Origin: Streptosporangium becharense
GTDB taxonomy: Bacteria; Actinomycetota; Actinomycetes; Streptosporangiales; Streptosporangiaceae
Assembly: GCF_014204985.1 (NCBI RefSeq)
Contig: NZ_JACHMP010000001.1
Location: 6,386,001-6,450,000, forward strand
Direction: 5' to 3'
DNA length: 64,000 nt
The position numbers and the translations under genes are program-made. Below, piece by piece: positions 61,641-64,000 of the stretch. The stretch's first letter is position 1, and each line of letters begins with the position of its first letter. The notes under the pieces are model-generated. The model saw only the letters and a program-made list of their open reading frames with translations. It was not told where the DNA came from and searched no databases.

Positions 61641-64000
61641 TCAGCGGCTCACCGCGGCGGCGAGGGCACGGACCCGGTCGGCGTGGCGGTCGTGCCCGAC
61701 GACCACCGGCGGCTCGTTGTACGGCATGGCGTCGGAGGAGCGGCGCAGCTTGACGTACTGCCCGCAGGCGTCGACCGCGTAGGGCTCCATGTCGTCCTGG
61801 AGCGCGCCGATCACCGTGATCCCGTACGTCTCGCCGATCCGCCGGAACAGGGCGACGGCCTCCCTGCGGTGCTCCTTGCCGAGGTTGCGTCCCAGCTCGT
61901 CGAGGACCAGGCACAGGTGCCCGCCGCCGGAGGAGGCGATCGCCGCCGCGCAGACCAGTTTCACCGCCTTCTCGTCCATCAGGGCGGTGTTGGCCCGCCG
62001 GTTGTACGGCACGAACCCCTGGCCCTCGCCCCGCCGCCACTTCGGCGTCACCCGCCAGGCCCACCGCTGCTCGGGGTCGGCCGGCGCGGCCGGGACCGGG
62101 AACTCCAGCGTCGCCCCGTAGCCGCCGTAGGAGGTGTCGAGCCGGTCGAACTCCTCGGCGACCCGGGTCAGCCGCGCCTTGATCGCGGCGGTCAGCGCGG
62201 CCCGGTGCACGGCGGTCGACTGGGCGGCCTCCTCGGCCCCCTTGGCCGCGGCCGTCAGGTCACGCTGCCGGGTGGTGATCTGGGTCTCGATCTGGCGGCG
62301 CTGGTGCCGCTCGTACTCCTCCTGACCGCGCAGGTAGGACGCGAGCGCCGAACACACGCCGGGGAACGTCGCCTGCTCACGGGCGGTCCGCCCGGCACCC
62401 GGCGCGGACCGCTCCCCGATCAGGAAGCGCAGTTCCTCGGGCATCTCCCCGTCGTCACCCGGGAAGGTGTCGCGCAGCGCCTCGTCCAGGCGGCGCTCGG
62501 CGGCCCGCCACCACTCCTCGGCCGTCAGCGGGCGTTCCTGCTCGTCCAGGGCGGCCAGCCACTCCCGGGCCCCCTCGGCGGTGCCGCCCCACTCGCCGGC
62601 CAGCGCGTCCAGCCCGAGCGCCTCACGGTCGGCGGAGATCTTCGCCGCCTGCGCCGTGGCCTGGTCGCGGTCGGCCTCGTGCCGGGCCCGGCGGCCTTCC
62701 AGACGCTCGATCTCCATGTTCCTGGTGCGGGCCCGGAAGTCCAGGGTGCTCGCCCGGCGCTCGGCCTCCTCCACCTGCGGGGCGATCTCCGTCAGCGCCG
62801 CGGCCAGCTCGGCGAGCGCGCTCCGGCGTCCGGCCAGCCGCCGCTCGACGTCGGCGAGTTGCACGGCGGCCCTGGCCCCCTCCAGGCGCCGCCCGGCCTC
62901 GGCCACGGCGTCCTCCGCGGCCCGTACCGCCGCCGCGGCGTCCTCCTGCGCGTCACGGGCCCGGTGCAGCCGCTGCTCCGCGGCCTTGATGCGGGCCTCC
63001 CGCCCGGTGACGGCGGCCTCGAACGACCCTACGACGGTGATGCCCGCGGCGCTGACCAGCACCGACCCGGGCAGTCCGGCCAGCACTCGCGAGGCCGCCT
63101 CCAGGTCGGCGGCGTCGACGATCACCGCGTGCTCGTGCGGCCACCCCCGGGTTCCGAGGGCGGTCGCCGCCCGCCCGCCCCGGCCGGGCACGGCCTCGTC
63201 GTCGCGGGCCTGCTCGGCCACGTCGATCGCGTCCAGCAGGCCGGTCGCCCCGACCCCCGCCGTGGCCAGCGCGTCGAGCTGGGCCGCCGCCGGGCCGCCC
63301 TCGGCGTCGTCCAGCGCCGCCCGTGCCCCGTCGACCTCCCGGTCGGCCACGCCGAGCGCCTTCAGCGCCTCGTTCAGCCGGACCCTGGCCTCGTCCAGCT
63401 CGGCACCCGCCGTGGCCACGTCACGCCCGTCGGCCAGCCGGCGCTGCTCCTCCAGGCCGGGGATCCGGCCGCGCAGCTCGTCGGCGGAGTTCTCGGCCAC
63501 CGCCCGGTCGGCGTCGAGCTTGGCGGCGCGGGCCTGCAGGGCGGTGAGCTCGCGGCGGGCCCCGGTCAGGCCGCGGTCGAGAGTGTCGTCCTTGAGGGTG
63601 GCGATCTCCGCCCTGGTCTCGGCGACGGCCGCCGCGGCGCGCTCGGCCGCCGCGCCGGCCCGCTCCAGCTCCGCGGCCAGCGCCTCGTCGCGCTGCGCGG
63701 CGTCGCTGAGCCTGCGGGCCAGCCGCCCCCGCCAGCAGCGGGTCGCCTCCGCCAGCCGCACCCGGGCCCGGTCGCGCCGGTCGAAGGTGGAAAGGAGCGC
63801 GCGGGACTCGACCTCGAACTCCCGCAGCAGCTCCATCGCCCGCGTCGCCCGCACCCGCTTGGCGTGCTCGTCGCGGCGGGCCTCCCGCTCCTGGTCCAGC
63901 TCGGCGTCCAGGCCGGTCAGCGCGGCGATCGCCTCGAAGACGCGCTCGGGGGAGATCTCGTTGAGCGGCTGGGAGAGCAGGTTGGTGGCGACCTTGCTCC
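61641..64000 (-). CDS. Large SMC/SbcC/MukB-like coiled-coil ATPase, C-terminal part (truncated by window)
   Basis: The frame is open to the right edge, so at least 786 residues are visible and the N-terminal ATPase half is missing. Layout: a first coiled coil (Ala/Glu/Arg-rich), a globular hinge-like segment (visible around HEHAVIVDAADLEAASRVLA and GSVLVSAAGITVVGSFEAAV), a second coiled coil, then an ATPase C-lobe with LVCAAAIASSGGGHLCLVLD as signature/Walker B, followed by ELGRNLGKEHRREAV and GITVIGALQDDMEPYAVDAC. The hinge instead of a CxxC hook sets it apart from SbcC. It could be a JetC/TIGR02680-like subunit of a Wadjet system or another SMC-like protein; partner genes would be beyond the edge. 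Confidence 0.75.
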   Translation of the reverse strand, partial: SKVATNLLSQPLNEISPERVFEAIAALTGLDAELDQEREARRDEHAKRVRATRAMELLREFEVESRALLSTFDRRDRARVRLAEATRCWRGRLARRLSDAAQRDEALAAELERAGAAAERAAAAVAETRAEIATLKDDTLDRGLTGARRELTALQARAAKLDADRAVAENSADELRGRIPGLEEQRRLADGRDVATAGAELDEARVRLNEALKALGVADREVDGARAALDDAEGGPAAAQLDALATAGVGATGLLDAIDVAEQARDDEAVPGRGGRAATALGTRGWPHEHAVIVDAADLEAASRVLAGLPGSVLVSAAGITVVGSFEAAVTGREARIKAAEQRLHRARDAQEDAAAAVRAAEDAVAEAGRRLEGARAAVQLADVERRLAGRRSALAELAAALTEIAPQVEEAERRASTLDFRARTRNMEIERLEGRRARHEADRDQATAQAAKISADREALGLDALAGEWGGTAEGAREWLAALDEQERPLTAEEWWRAAERRLDEALRDTFPGDDGEMPEELRFLIGERSAPGAGRTAREQATFPGVCSALASYLRGQEEYERHQRRQIETQITTRQRDLTAAAKGAEEAAQSTAVHRAALTAAIKARLTRVAEEFDRLDTSYGGYGATLEFPVPAAPADPEQRWAWRVTPKWRRGEGQGFVPYNRRANTALMDEKAVKLVCAAAIASSGGGHLCLVLDELGRNLGKEHRREAVALFRRIGETYGITVIGALQDDMEPYAVDACGQYVKLRRSSDAMPYNEPPVVVGHDRHADRVRALAAAVSR

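Overview
The window is very GC-rich DNA with GTG/TTG starts, 4-bp ATGA/GTGA gene overlaps, XRE/DUF397 pairs, a conservon (CvnABCD plus P450s) and an actinobacterial gas-vesicle cluster. Together these point to a chromosomal segment of a filamentous actinomycete, most likely of the Streptosporangiaceae type (Streptosporangium/Nonomuraea/Microbispora); the genus is inference. No tRNA, rRNA, CRISPR array, transposase or integrase was found. Most gene ends are marked by perfect GC-rich hairpins.

Layout. 1-4205: tail of a DHA2-type MFS exporter, then a secreted GH3 glucosidase behind two GAGCGCTC-core palindromes. 4315-10411 (minus): ten-gene gas vesicle cluster in the order anchor protein, SRPBCC protein, gvpA, F, G, O, J, L, S, K, behind a SigB/SigF-like promoter. 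11222-12899: WhiJ/AbaA-like regulatory triad (DUF397, XRE-DUF5753, RsbW-like ATPase). 13041-16752: alpha/beta hydrolase, secreted M14 carboxypeptidase, methyltransferase. 16937-22787: LacI regulator divergent from a CUT1 sugar ABC importer and a cytosolic GH5 glycosidase. 23152-28776: a possible 29-aa ORF, then a complete conservon with a CYP157-like and a CYP154-like P450. 28881-31041 (minus): aldehyde dehydrogenase and DUF985 cupin.

31174-39134: a tightly coupled operon SWIM zinc finger / DUF5691 / MoxR AAA+ / low-complexity small ORF / DUF5682 / VWA protein. This is the best candidate for an under-described system: a MoxR-VWA machine with a Zn-finger protein and a DUF5682 protein whose N-terminus resembles TraB/TIKI-type hydrolases.

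39556-48304: MFS transporter, enolase-superfamily protein with a degraded active site, WS/DGAT acyltransferase, LytR-CpsA-Psr protein, enoyl-CoA hydratase, alpha/beta hydrolase. 48404-53674: sbcD-sbcC. 53800-61577: second LacI regulator divergent from a GH127 arabinofuranosidase, a CUT1 importer and a secreted zincin. 61641 to the right edge (minus): C-terminal part of a large SMC/SbcC-like ATPase.

The two LacI/ABC/glycosidase loci follow the same logic: import oligosaccharides, cleave them in the cytosol, and repress through a palindrome in the divergent promoter. The secreted GH3 enzyme would supply external sugar release.
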